A stretch of DNA of 64,000 nt from Siniperca chuatsi (Eukaryota; Chordata; Actinopteri; Centrarchiformes; Sinipercidae). This document shows, in pieces, positions 26,101 to 35,774 of this stretch (within the stretch, counting starts at the first letter, position 1; each line of letters opens with the position of its first letter). A program made the position numbers and the translations under genes. Where the stretch lies: contig NC_058046.1 of NCBI RefSeq assembly GCF_020085105.1, positions 7,044,675-7,108,674 of the forward strand, in the 5' to 3' direction. The notes under the pieces are model-generated. The model was not told the DNA's origin, ran no database searches, and was given only the letters and a program-made list of their open reading frames with translations.

Positions 26101-29100
26101 TTGTCTTCATCCCAATCTCAGATTAGTTCCTTTTCCATTCTTACCCGCTCTTTCAGCCTGCTGTGCCCTCTTTCGCTAAGACGCCCAAGTGTTTCTGTTT
26201 GCCTTTTCAGCTCCCTTTCTTCTGCATTTAGTTCGCACAGCTCACAATCCATTTCTCTTTTCCTTTCTATTGTCTCATGTTCCATCTGAACCATCTTGCC
26301 CTGATGGGTTGAAAAGACAGGAAAGAACAAAGACAATTACATTTTAATCTTTGAAAGACCCAAGGCAGCTTTAGAGCACCACAACCATCATAATAAGGGA
26401 GTTCTTTCAACAACTTTTTGTCACTGCTTGTTCTGACAGCTTGACAGATTTTTGAGTTAATCCATTGGGTTTAAAAAAGTTTCCATAAGGTAAACAAGGG
26501 TCATAGTTTTTTTCTTTCAAGCCATATAGGACCATGAAATCCTTAAAATTAAGTTTAATACGAACATGACAAATTTAACTTGTAATCATTTTATACAGTA
26601 TAACAGTAGTGAATTCCCTTTGTGACAAACATAACCACGTTATTAAGAGGGCTCAGAGGTCAGAGGTAGTGAGTAGTTACAGAGCTTCTTAAGGTAGAAT
26701 AAAGAAACATCGCACTCAACCAAAGACAGAAAAAGGAGTGCTGAGGGATGCAGAGTACAAAAAATCTTCACGCACCCAAAAAGTCCTTTAATTTAATTCT
26801 CAGTTTTCAGTTCACTACAGGGGAATAAAATGCACCAAACCTTTGTGTGCAATAATCATGAGCCCCAGGGTTGAGTCTTTTAAACCTTTCACCACTGGAG
26901 TTGCCTTACTGACAATTTCACAGGGCAATTTCACATTACATAGTTTTTCCTCAATTGCTTAAGCCCATTTTCTTCTCAAAACACAAAGAGCACTGATCAG
27001 CACAGCACTTAATTTGTCCTGCGAAAGGCTGTCACTCACTCAAAACATGTTTCCCTGTTATTGTGACTCTTAAATTGTGTTTCTTTATGTAATGTCTCAT
27101 TGAGATTCACATGCAGTAACCCAATAATAAATTCAAATAGTCTCTACAATACAGCTGACGAATCATCTCATGACATACAAACACCTGTTTCAACAGATTG
27201 TTCACCTTTCGGGCATGTTCCCTCTTCACAGTAAGTACCTCATATGAGGCAGTAACGTAAAACAGAAAAACGACAAAAACAGAAAAAACAAATGTCTCAG
27301 TACAATACATTCATGTAAATAAGGAACTACTTTGAAATGAAAACCAAAAATGTACATCCCCTCCAACATCTTTTTATATATATCCAAATATTCTTATCTA
27401 TCTGGTCACAGCACTTGATCTGATATTTGGCCTTATAATATACACAAAACCTTTTTGCATGATTCAAACTCTCCCCTACATGTCTCTGCCATGATGTTCT
27501 CACAAGCAACATGTCGTCTCTGTCCTCCCTCTGTCTCTTCCTCTGTGTCCACCTCTCCCTCTGACCAAACCAACACATGCAGTCTATGAGAGGTTTGTTG
27601 TCTCTATGATGTCTGTCTGCTGCATGTCCAATAAGTGTGGTGCCAATGTAAAATTCAGTTTCGCCGCCTGTGGTGTAAATGTGTTTGAGAAATGACAGCA
27701 GAGGAGTTGCACCTGTAAACTAAATTTATCAACGTGTGATAAGTTGCGACAGTTGGCTCAGATATTTAGCATGTGAGGATTTACACAAGTGTGTTGATGA
27801 ACACATCTGAGAACTGTACAGATCATTAAAAAAGCAGTTTATTGCATTTTGACCACAGATCCTAACACAATCCATCGCTAGATGATTTGATGTGAGAAAC
27901 TGAACTATACAGAATGACAGTGTTTTGAGTATTAGGATTTTCACTCGACGATTGTGCCAAAGCAACTTAGAAACACTGTAAACCCCACTAGTCAAATAAA
28001 CATACCGTATGTTTACGTAATACATAACAAAACACACGCAAATAAACACAATTCTTAGGGCCACAAGCTCCCATTTCTACAGAGCCTCCTGAAGATTATG
28101 GCGAGAATTTATTTGAGGACTACTTTTGCATTCCCTCGCAAGATGTTTTGCGTTACCTCGCAATAAATTGTGTTCTCTCACAATACTTTTCTTCTTCCAT
28201 TCCTTCTGAGCCGTATGTGTAATTGGAATGGAAGGTAGTGTGGAGATTCTCAAGTTAATGCATTTAGCATTGTTTTTGGACACCTCACCTTATATGATGT
28301 TTATTGCAAAGAAGTTATCAGATAGAACGTTATCAAACTTCTGGGTAGGAGCTGTATGTATAAGGAACATCAATTATTGCTCCACACTTACAGCAACAGG
28401 CCTTTTACCAAAACCTGTTTCAGCATTGAAGGTTACTTTAATTTGATTTGTGCAAAGAACAGAGGACCCTGTGCAAAAACGCAAAAAGCTTTCCAACTTG
28501 CGTTGGTCTGCATTCCTGATGTATCTCTGCAAGTGGTTCAGTGTTGTCTGCTCTTTCTGTGACAGAACCACAGACTCTGTTTGCAGCATTTCAGTCACCT
28601 TCTTGTTTGTTGTTTTGTGATGATGCTGAAAAGGAAATCTATGATTTGAGTGGTAATTTTAATAATAATAATTCAATTGAAATATAGATAATTTATAGAA
28701 AAATATAGTGAAGAGAAACTGCTTCTTATTTTCCTAGGGACCCAGTGGAGCTTCTGATAGACTCCTGTAAGCCTCCAAACACCAGTCTGAAATCCACATC
28801 AGACCTTCTTGCTGTAGTCAGGTTAAGCTAGGCTTGTGGTGGTAAAGTCTTACCAGTGTGCTGTCTGCAGCAGCTGCTGCTGACTGAAACTGTTGGGTTG
28901 CTTTGTCCACCTCTGCCTGTCCAATGGCAACTGCATGTTCTTTCTGGTCCAGGACCATGTGCATTTCACGGAGCTCCTAACCACATTACAAATACAAAAC
29001 ATTAGCTGAATGAGACAATGGTTCTGTATGGACAGGTTACATTGCTGCGTGTTTTAATACTGCTTTTCATGTGGCTAGAAGGGCCAGCATCTCAGTGTGG

Positions 29101-31714
29101 TACTTTATGGGGGTGTAGACTACTGATGGCTACGCTAATGGTAGTTTACATTACAGCTTTATAGAATTATTTTTTTTCCCCATTCATATGTCTTGTGAAA
29201 GCGTTTGGTTAACTTTCCTTTCAGCTTGTCTGGTTTCCTAATGAAGGTAAACTGTGTCATTTTACAACAGTAGATTGTCTGAGTTGGGTTTTATGAAATC
29301 CCAAAGTGTTCAATATTAAATAAATAAAAAAGACGTTATGAACTATGAATAAATTGTGTAAAATATAGAAATGAACCAACAATTTGTGAAATGTTATTTC
29401 ACTTTGGTGCTGAATAAAAAAACAAGCTCACAAGCCCACCTAGCTAGTTAGCCAGCTCAGTAGGTAGCATGTGCAACCTTATAAAGTTAAATAAGTATGT
29501 ATTTCTATTGTGTTTATTTACAGCATTTTCTAATGAGTTGAGTTTTAATAATCTCTTAAATTATTTCACAATTTGTTGGTTCATTTATATATTTTACACA
29601 ATTTATTCATACGACTACTTTCATAATGACTTAATTATTTATGTAATATTGGTTGGACTATTTAATTTTAAATGGGCTTAACCCTTAATTCTACATTCAC
29701 AGGCCTTGCTGAGTGGCTGTTGAGATCTTATCAGTGATTTCACTGGATTGCTGTGACGTACATTTTAATTTGCACAGACATCAACAGCTTTACACAGTTA
29801 ACAGCCGTGTTTTAAAATATGAGTTATTTTGTCCTTCGCTGCAGCACTATGTTTCACCCACACATTCAAAATCATTCACACACAGTAGCTACCTGTAAGT
29901 ACACTGATATGTAACTACATGATTCGATTTACATTCCCAGAATTCAGACAGTTTGGAGTGTGGATTTAATAATAAATATGTTGGTGGGTATAATAATAGG
30001 GATGGATATAATAATACAACTGACAGTCATTTTTAATTTGCCTAAGATAAATTAAACATTTCCCTACATCTCTAGACGTTGGCTAATATCAACACATTTG
30101 TCTAAATATGACTAAAATGAGTTAGGTTGTACTGTATTGTATTTTTAATGAATAACGTAGGAGTGATATATTCTTCCTTCAATCTTGCTTTACACTCTTT
30201 TGTTTACATTTTTGCTCGTTTGAATGATAGTTTTTTAATTATTTAATCCTGTTAGCTCTAATAATAATAAGAATAAGAATAATAATTGTATTTATAGAAC
30301 ACTTTTCAAGCAAGAAGCACAAAGTGCTTTCCAAGGTCAGAAAATTAAGCATTGGGGACAATTGCAAAAGGTAAATAATGAAACATGTGTAAATACATAC
30401 AAGCATACAGATACATACATTGAAGCTGCTCCATAGCTCAATTGTTGAGGCAAGTAAACAAGGCATTACAGTAATCGAAGCGGGAGGACAGAACTGATCT
30501 AATTTTGGAAATATTCCTCAGTTGATAAAAACATGATTGGACTATTTTCTTTATATGTTACTCCAGGTTCAAGTTACTATCAAGTGCAACACCCAGATTT
30601 TTTGTAGCAGACTTTATGTTGGGAGTGAGGGCGCCAAGGAGTGGCCATATTTTTCAGGGCCAATGATGAGAACTTCTGTCTTGTCAGGGTTATATTTTAA
30701 GAAGCTTTTTCTGTCATGTAGGCAGCTATGTAGTGAACCTAATTTACTGGTGTCAGAAGGTTTAAAAGACAGGTAGAGCTGTGTATCTTCCACGTAGCTA
30801 TGGAAGGAGATGTTGTGATGACGGATTATCTGTCCCAAGGGTAAAATGTACAGGGTAAACAGAGCAGGTCCCAAGATTGATCCGTATGCAATCTTATTTC
30901 AGTTTAGAGTACTTGTAGTAAAGCAGCAACAGTATAGTTCACCTGCTGCAGGTGCTCACGGATGTGCCGATAGACGGTCTGGATCTTCTTAGCCTTTGTG
31001 ATCTTCATCTTCATCTTGTCTAGGTTGTTCTCCAGCTGTCGTATTCGCTGAAAATAAGCAAAACGTTATAGTCTGTGATCAATGATTTCAATAATAAGAG
31101 ATATGCTTCAACTTGAAATGTAAATGAATTCATCCAGCATTAGTGGTCCCTGTCCATGGTGCAAAAAATAGACACTAGTGCTCATGAGATATGAGTTATG
31201 TTGAGCAGTTTTAGTAGAAGCTGACCAATTTTTAGACAAACTAGGAGGTTGAGGGGTGCAAACAAGGGATGAGAAAAAGTATATTAACTCTATATTAAGC
31301 CCCATCAACTTTTAAATGTCTGTCATTTAACTGGCATCCAATATGTCAGCATCGTTTATAAATACATCAACACTGGCACTACACTGAACATACATGAAAT
31401 GATTCATCATGTGGGCCTGTGGAGAATAAACACTTCTAAAACCAAAGACTTCAGAAAAAACATCACTTCCACCTTCTCAGACTATTGTTAAAAGGACAAG
31501 AAGGGGAAATTGTGAACTTTTATAAGTATCCTTTCTATGCAAGAAAGGGCAACAAAGACTGTATTTTATGCAGAAATGAAATGTTTTTAATGTTGACAGA
31601 AAGTTGATGGTGCTATTTCACAGATCCATCATCAAATCAGTCCTGACCTTCTCAGTTGTTTGTTGGTATGGGAATGTAAATGTGCAATATGTTGTGTGCA
31701 TTATAGTTTATATG

Positions 31715-31751
<37 letters not shown>

Positions 31752-34471
31752 TGCACTAATCAACATTTGTATATTAATAATGATTCAAATGACTATGTAT
31801 AAAGCGAAAGTTGTCATGATATGTCATATGTAAAATGTTGTGTTTTCAGGTTGTTCTGCTGCCCCCTAGTGGCAAAACAAAAAATAGTAAATGCAGCTTT
31901 AAGTATTTTATAATTCAGTTACACAATTGTTGTTGTATTTGGGGAGGTGGTGACTGTGGGTGAGTCTGTAAGGCTCCAAAATGCCTCGAAATGTCTCTAA
32001 GTGCACACTTACCTGCTTACATGTGTCTTCACAGCGGTAATTTGTAGGCTGAAGGTTCTTTGCCTTCAGTATCTCCTCCAGTTCCTTCAACCTAGCCTCT
32101 TTTTCCTTCACAGCAATCTTTAGTCTGTTGTGCGCATTGATCAGGACATGCCTTTTCCGCTTCTCTTGTTCAAATTTTTCCTGAATGACAGGAAAATAAA
32201 ATCATAATATGTTTAATACCCTTCTTTGCTAATGAAAAGTCAAAGTTGGCAGGTTTATGTAGCCACTATAACATGGTGCTAGCACGGATTAATGTCTTGA
32301 AAAAAGAAAAAAAAAAAAAAAAAAAGGACAACACAGCATGCTTTACCTCCACAGATAGTCCAGGCTTGGACAATGGCTTCTGTCTTGTAGTAAGTTTCTC
32401 ATGGCTGTCCAAGACCTGTGTTGCTGCACTGTCCTCTGCTTCAATCTGTTTCTCTGGAAATGAAAATGGAGCTTTATTGAGCCTTTTAGAGACTTATTTA
32501 GCAGTGTATTAATAAAACTTAGCCCTTTATGGTGGACATTATTTTACTTGATGGTAATTTTATGATGGTATGACAGAGGATAGTTTTTATACTTTTAACA
32601 CTAGTGCAATATATATTCTGCAATGACTGACCGTAAAGGGGACCTGTTATGGTCATTTCCAGCTCTATATTTTTATTCTGGGTCTTCACTCGAGTAGCTT
32701 TGCATGATTTACAGTTTTAAAAAATCCTTATTTACTTATTTACTGGTCCTTTATGCAGGCCCTTAGTTCATCCTCTGTCTGAAACAAGCCGTTTTAGCCT
32801 GTCTCTTTAAGGCACCCCTCTCTAAAAGCTCACTTTCTTCTGATTGGCCAACTTCCAGAAGGTTACCGAGGAGCAGCACCCAGTGTTTGTGAGCCGCCCG
32901 GTGTTGACAACTTGGCGACTTTGTCACTAGATTTAGTGCTTTTTCAGACCCTCTTAGCAACTTTATTTCTAAAAAGCAACTAGCGACAAATTTAGCAACT
33001 TATTCAAACCATCATGAAAAAGGTGAGAAATATATTCAAATATGTTATACTGTAATTTATTCTCATGCATGCTGCGGCTCAGCGTGCTCACAGTGTCTCT
33101 CTTCCTCTCCTCTTGCACAGGCAGTCAGTGTGGGGCAGCTTCACTCTAGATAAGTAAATTGTAAATTGTTTGTTTGTGCTTCTGTTTCACTCTCTCTCTC
33201 TCTGGATTAAGATGTTACTACAGGTTGTAAATATGCAAATAGTTTGTTTGATTTTGTAAGTATTTAAATTGTTCGTTTGATCTTCTCGCTCCTCCCTCCC
33301 TTTGTATATTTATTTTTTTACTTTTTTACTTAAAATACACAATGTCCCCATTGCGAGTTTGTGATTATTTGGCCAAAGATTTCTCTATCTACATTTTATG
33401 TCTTAAATTAAGGTGATCACTCCCTCACTGGACTAAGCTTTATGCAAAAGAATGAGTGATAGCATCATCAGCATGCAAATAAGTGAATGACAATTAAGGT
33501 ATTGTATGTAATTTTCAAATGTATTTTTTTGGTGCTTTGAGCACCACAAGCTGAGTGCCATATAGTCCCATTATATTCAAACAATGCAGACATCTCTACA
33601 GCTGATATCTCCAAAACTCGGCAACTCACACTAAAACAATCTAGATGGATAAATAGCACTACAGGTAAGAGGAAAAATATGTATTTTTGATTTTGGGGTG
33701 AACTATCCCTTTAAAACTGCAGTGAAAAGCAAGCAACAAACTAGTAAATAACTTCTGTAGTTGGGCCAACATGGTATGGAAATACAAAACAGATTTTTCT
33801 CTGGAAAAAAATGCATTTTTTTCAAGGGCAGCGACACTGGAAATAGGACAGTGGCACGGAAGGTCGAGCAGCGGGTGTGGGGGGTTGTACATAGAAAATA
33901 ATAGGGCTGTTTTGACGCGCGCTGTTCGGCGGCGGTGTGTTTTGGCCTTGAGGCCTGTGCTTTTTGCACACAGGGATTATTTTTACAAATGTTTACCTCA
34001 TGATTTGAAACTTTGGTTACATTTAATAGGACCATCTGACATTGTAACATTATATATATATGACAGAAAATAAGGGAAAAGCATAATAGGTCCCGTCCAA
34101 GGAAGATTAACATATTAACATTTAACATTTAAGCATTCCTCCCAGACACATAGCGTTAGCTACAACCCTATTTTGATACTATTATAAATTTAGTCACAGT
34201 ATGCCTCTGTGATACAGCTACAGTACAATGTTCTTAGAGAGACATTTGTTTTTCATGTCTTTTGTGATAGGTTAACTTGTTAGCTAGCTAAGTTAGCTCA
34301 AATATTTATTTCACAGTGGAGTCTTCCTCTTCTTTAATTAAGGATTTTAAACAGGCTGTTGGATATCTATACTAATTAGCTGAACTAACTTTTTTAAATA
34401 CCTGAGGTTTTGATTCGACGTGGAGTTGAGGTCCTTGCATCTTTCTTCTTTGTAGAGGAATTAAAATCCAT
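17166..34471 (-). CDS. ccdc183: Coiled-coil domain-containing protein 183 (15 exons)
   Basis: Complete gene of about 559 codons. Exons: 34471-34402, 32453-32347, 32180-32013, 31047-30943, 28976-28854, 28625-28498, 27221-27185, 26300-26145, 26028-25989, 24446-24346, 23193-23033, 19845-19686, 18919-18794, 18275-18206, 17293-17166. Lengths and intron phases fit throughout; the exon 6/7 junction is the only uncertain one. The start [10 protein letters not shown] sits in AAAAATGG. After a basic head the protein is charged helix almost throughout. Landmarks shared with CCDC183, as I recall that family, are [11 protein letters not shown] (exon 4), ELKFSAKP (exon 11), [10 protein letters not shown] (exon 12) and [14 protein letters not shown] near the C-terminus. 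CCDC183 belongs to the same group as CCDC63, CCDC151 and ODAD1, which help attach outer dynein arms in cilia and sperm flagella; that role here is inferred from family. The member assignment could be wrong within this group. Confidence 0.85.
17793..18052 (+). mobile_element. tRNA-derived SINE
   Basis: The 5' part holds RNA polymerase III promoter-like boxes: TGGCTTAGTGGTAGAGC (A box) and GGTTCAATTCC (B box, near 17851). The 3' body ends in CTATATAAGTACAGTCC, a SINE tail type known from fishes. It lies in the last intron of ccdc183, on the opposite strand. There is no clean A tail or target duplication, so it is an old copy. Confidence 0.85.
20978..21082. repeat. Short imperfect inverted repeat
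   Basis: GGCCCGCCCCTTTTTGTTTG on the left faces AAGTAAAAAGGGGCGGACC on the right, in a ccdc183 intron. It abuts the inverted-pair segment starting at 21098, so the two may be one element. Confidence 0.6.
21098..21253 (+). repeat. Left arm of a distant inverted repeat pair
   Basis: This about 150 bp segment (CTATACATTTCTCAATGTTG at its start, CGGCGCTAACTAGC near its end) matches the reverse complement of 24940-25085 at high identity. It is non-coding, and both arms lie in ccdc183 introns. Confidence 0.8.
22516..22825. mobile_element. MITE with AGGGCTGCAACTAA ends
   Basis: Begins AGGGCTGCAACTAA and ends TTAGTAGTTTCAGCTCT, forming an imperfect terminal inverted repeat. The interior carries CATAAAATGTCAGAAAATTG and CCAACAGTCCAAAAAC, words I associate with a very common fish MITE. 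The open frame at 22435-22722 runs through it and is not a gene. It lies in a ccdc183 intron. Confidence 0.75.
23366..23800. repeat. Interspersed repeat, family A copy 2
   Basis: Starts TTAAAGGAATAGTTCAGCAT and shares TTGCTGAGAGTTAG, CTAAATATGAAGC and TTAGCTTATCTTA with 7553-7980. It sits in a ccdc183 intron. Confidence 0.75.
24695..24942 (+). mobile_element. LINE 3' tail fragment
   Basis: Contains AAGGAAGTTTTTCCTTGCCA, ACGGTCTAGACCTGCTCTAT and GATATAAATAAATTGAATTT, matching what I recall of the 3' ends of common fish LINEs. No RT is left. A second stub of the tail (ATATAAATACAATTGAACTG) lies near 25130. Confidence 0.65.
24943..25085 (-). repeat. Right arm of a distant inverted repeat pair
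   Basis: Reverse complement of 21098-21253, including TTAGCGCC, CTGAGATGGA and ACCTCCTAAAAAATGTGGAC. It directly abuts the LINE tail at 24942, which suggests one repeat inserted next to or into the other. Confidence 0.8.
27185..27238 (-). other. ccdc183: ccdc183 exon 7, alternative boundaries
   Basis: The segment encodes [12 protein letters not shown], between the exon 6 coil and [10 protein letters not shown] of exon 8. If the acceptor is GTGAAGAG at 27222-27229, the exon is 37 bases and joins exon 6 at a weak GTTGGA donor (28497) as RKEHARKV, keeping the coil. If the acceptor is ATATGAG just above 27238, the exon is 54 bases in phase 0 and exon 6 must run on to a GTAACC donor near 28438. 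I prefer the first because the helix stays continuous. Confidence 0.55.
29344..29611. repeat. 49 bp inverted repeat around a 170 bp core
   Basis: Arm 29344-29392 is the reverse complement of 29563-29611 at 47 of 49 positions. It is AT-rich, non-coding and lies in ccdc183 intron 4. It may be a MITE or a foldback remnant. Confidence 0.85.
30250..30890 (-). mobile_element. LINE RT fragment, same strand as ccdc183
   Basis: The minus strand reads [20 protein letters not shown] and then a TQLYLSF active-site region in which the expected YADD is [19 protein letters not shown] follows and the 3' end is near TTCTATAAATACAATTATTA. It is a CR1/L2-like 3' fragment, inactive because of the changed catalytic motif and missing 5' parts. 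It ends only 53 bases from ccdc183 exon 4. Confidence 0.8.
31717..31747. repeat. (TA)n microsatellite
   Basis: An uninterrupted TA run in ccdc183 intron 3. Confidence 0.95.
32637..34094. mobile_element. GGGACCTATTATG-type element with nested repeats
   Basis: Left end GGGGACCTGTTATGG and right end GCATAATAGGTCCC form a terminal inverted repeat typical of an abundant fish DNA element. It fills much of ccdc183 intron 1. Other repeats are inserted inside: a truncated copy of the 2020-2608 MITE (32895-33480), then a segment containing ATGTATTTTTGATTTTGGGG (33490-33712). No transposase frame is recognisable. Confidence 0.65.
32895..33480 (+). mobile_element. Truncated copy of the 2020-2608 MITE
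   Basis: Begins CGGTGTTGACAACTTGGCGA and follows the 2020 element in order, including ACTTTATTTCTAAAAAGC and TTGCACAGGCAGTCAGTGTG. It stops near AGCATGCAAATAAG without the right terminal repeat. Confidence 0.8.
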
Positions 34472-34645
34472 TTTTATTTGTAACCATCCAGCTAGCTAGC
34501 TACTTACCTGTAAGCTTACTTAAGTTAATGTAATTTTTATTCAAATGTGCTCAATGTTCTGGTAGCTGTTTTCAAATGATTCAACTTCAATTGACTGTTG
34601 ACTAACCCCTGCCCCCCTTGGTTACTGTTGCTAAGTTTGTCAAGA
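34472..34645. other. ccdc183 5' flank
   Basis: Immediate upstream DNA of ccdc183. I could not define a TATA box or the transcription start. Confidence 0.35.
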
Positions 34646-35110
34646 AGTGTTGCCAACTCTTTTCCAATGGAACTAGCTATACTAGCACAAGCTCCAAAAG
34701 ACGCTAAAAAAGTTGCCAGATGACACCATACACTAATTTGCATACCGATGACGCCATCATGGATTCATTTGCATAAAGCTTAGTGGTTATGTGGGTTGCA
34801 GTGACGAAGAGATCACCTTAAGCCAATAAAAAAGTAGATAGAGCCATCCTTAGCCTAATAGTCATAAACGATCAAACAAACTATTTACATATTTACAAGC
34901 TATAGCTGCTGCTGCTGGCGTCCTCACTAAGACCAAGAAAGTGGATCACATCACTCCAGTTTTGAGGTTTTTACACTGGCTTCCTGTCTGTCAAAGAATT
35001 GATTTAAAAATACTACTGTGCACTAAATGATTGAAGGCCAAAGTATATTTCTGATCTTCTGCTACATTATGAACCATCCAGACCTCTCAGGTTGTCTGGG
35101 ACAGGTCTGC
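34646..35110 (+). mobile_element. Chimeric MITE-LINE fragment, second copy
   Basis: 34646-34905 is the reverse complement of the right and middle part of the 2020-2608 MITE: AGTGTTGCCAACT, then a segment with CATTTGCAT. From 34905 to 35105 it switches to the LINE C-terminal segment (VLTKTKKVDHITP, then ILCYIMNHPDLSG) also present at 10826-11020. The junction looks the same at both loci. It sits just upstream of ccdc183. Confidence 0.75.
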
Positions 35111-35774
35111 ATGCATGTGAATGCACCATTCTTGACCAATTCTTGGTCATTTTTGAAACAATGGGCAGGATTGTTTTGTCCAGAAAACAAACTAGATTTT
35201 ATTAAACTAGAAAGCCAGCCTAGAAATAGAAGAGAGAGAAAGAGTTCTTAGCTTAACTATTTTGTTCGGATTTGTCATCTTTTCTGGGGCTGCAGCAATA
35301 GAGGGAAGGGCAGATATACATTTTAACAGCTTTTGACATCCCCCACTTTTTGAGATTCCCCTCATCCAGTAACTAGGAAAAGGTTTGAAGGGTAAAACAG
35401 AAAGGTGTCTGATCTGAGCATGTTCTAATCTGATCTTGGTTTTGATGCAGTTATTTATTTGAGATGTTTTATGTTGTTGTCTTGAAGAAATTATATCTCA
35501 TGTCATATATAGCTGCATTTCTTATGGTTGGAAAGGTGGCAGGTGAGTATGAGAGGCAGAGCGTGTCAGACATGGGAATGGTCAGAGAAGAATGGGGACC
35601 ATGGGTGAAATAAGAACTGCAGTGAAGCCCTATAAATACACAGAAATTAACATTAAGTGCAGTTTTTGGTAGCTACAAAATCAGCTCTGCTGAATAATGC
35701 ATCCACCTCTTAAGCTTGTCTGTGGACAATCAAATGGTATTACAAGCATATATTTTAGTTTGTCAGAATTTCCT
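35111..35774. other. Intergenic stretch, nothing firm
   Basis: No exon recognised. The end near 35660-35704 is a direct repeat of 38115-38157, flanking the large inverted-repeat element. Confidence 0.4.

Noticed and set aside
33703..34128. A 141-codon minus-strand frame just downstream of ccdc183 exon 1.
   Set aside because: It covers the interior and right end of the GGGACCTATTATG-type element in intron 1 and has no domain.
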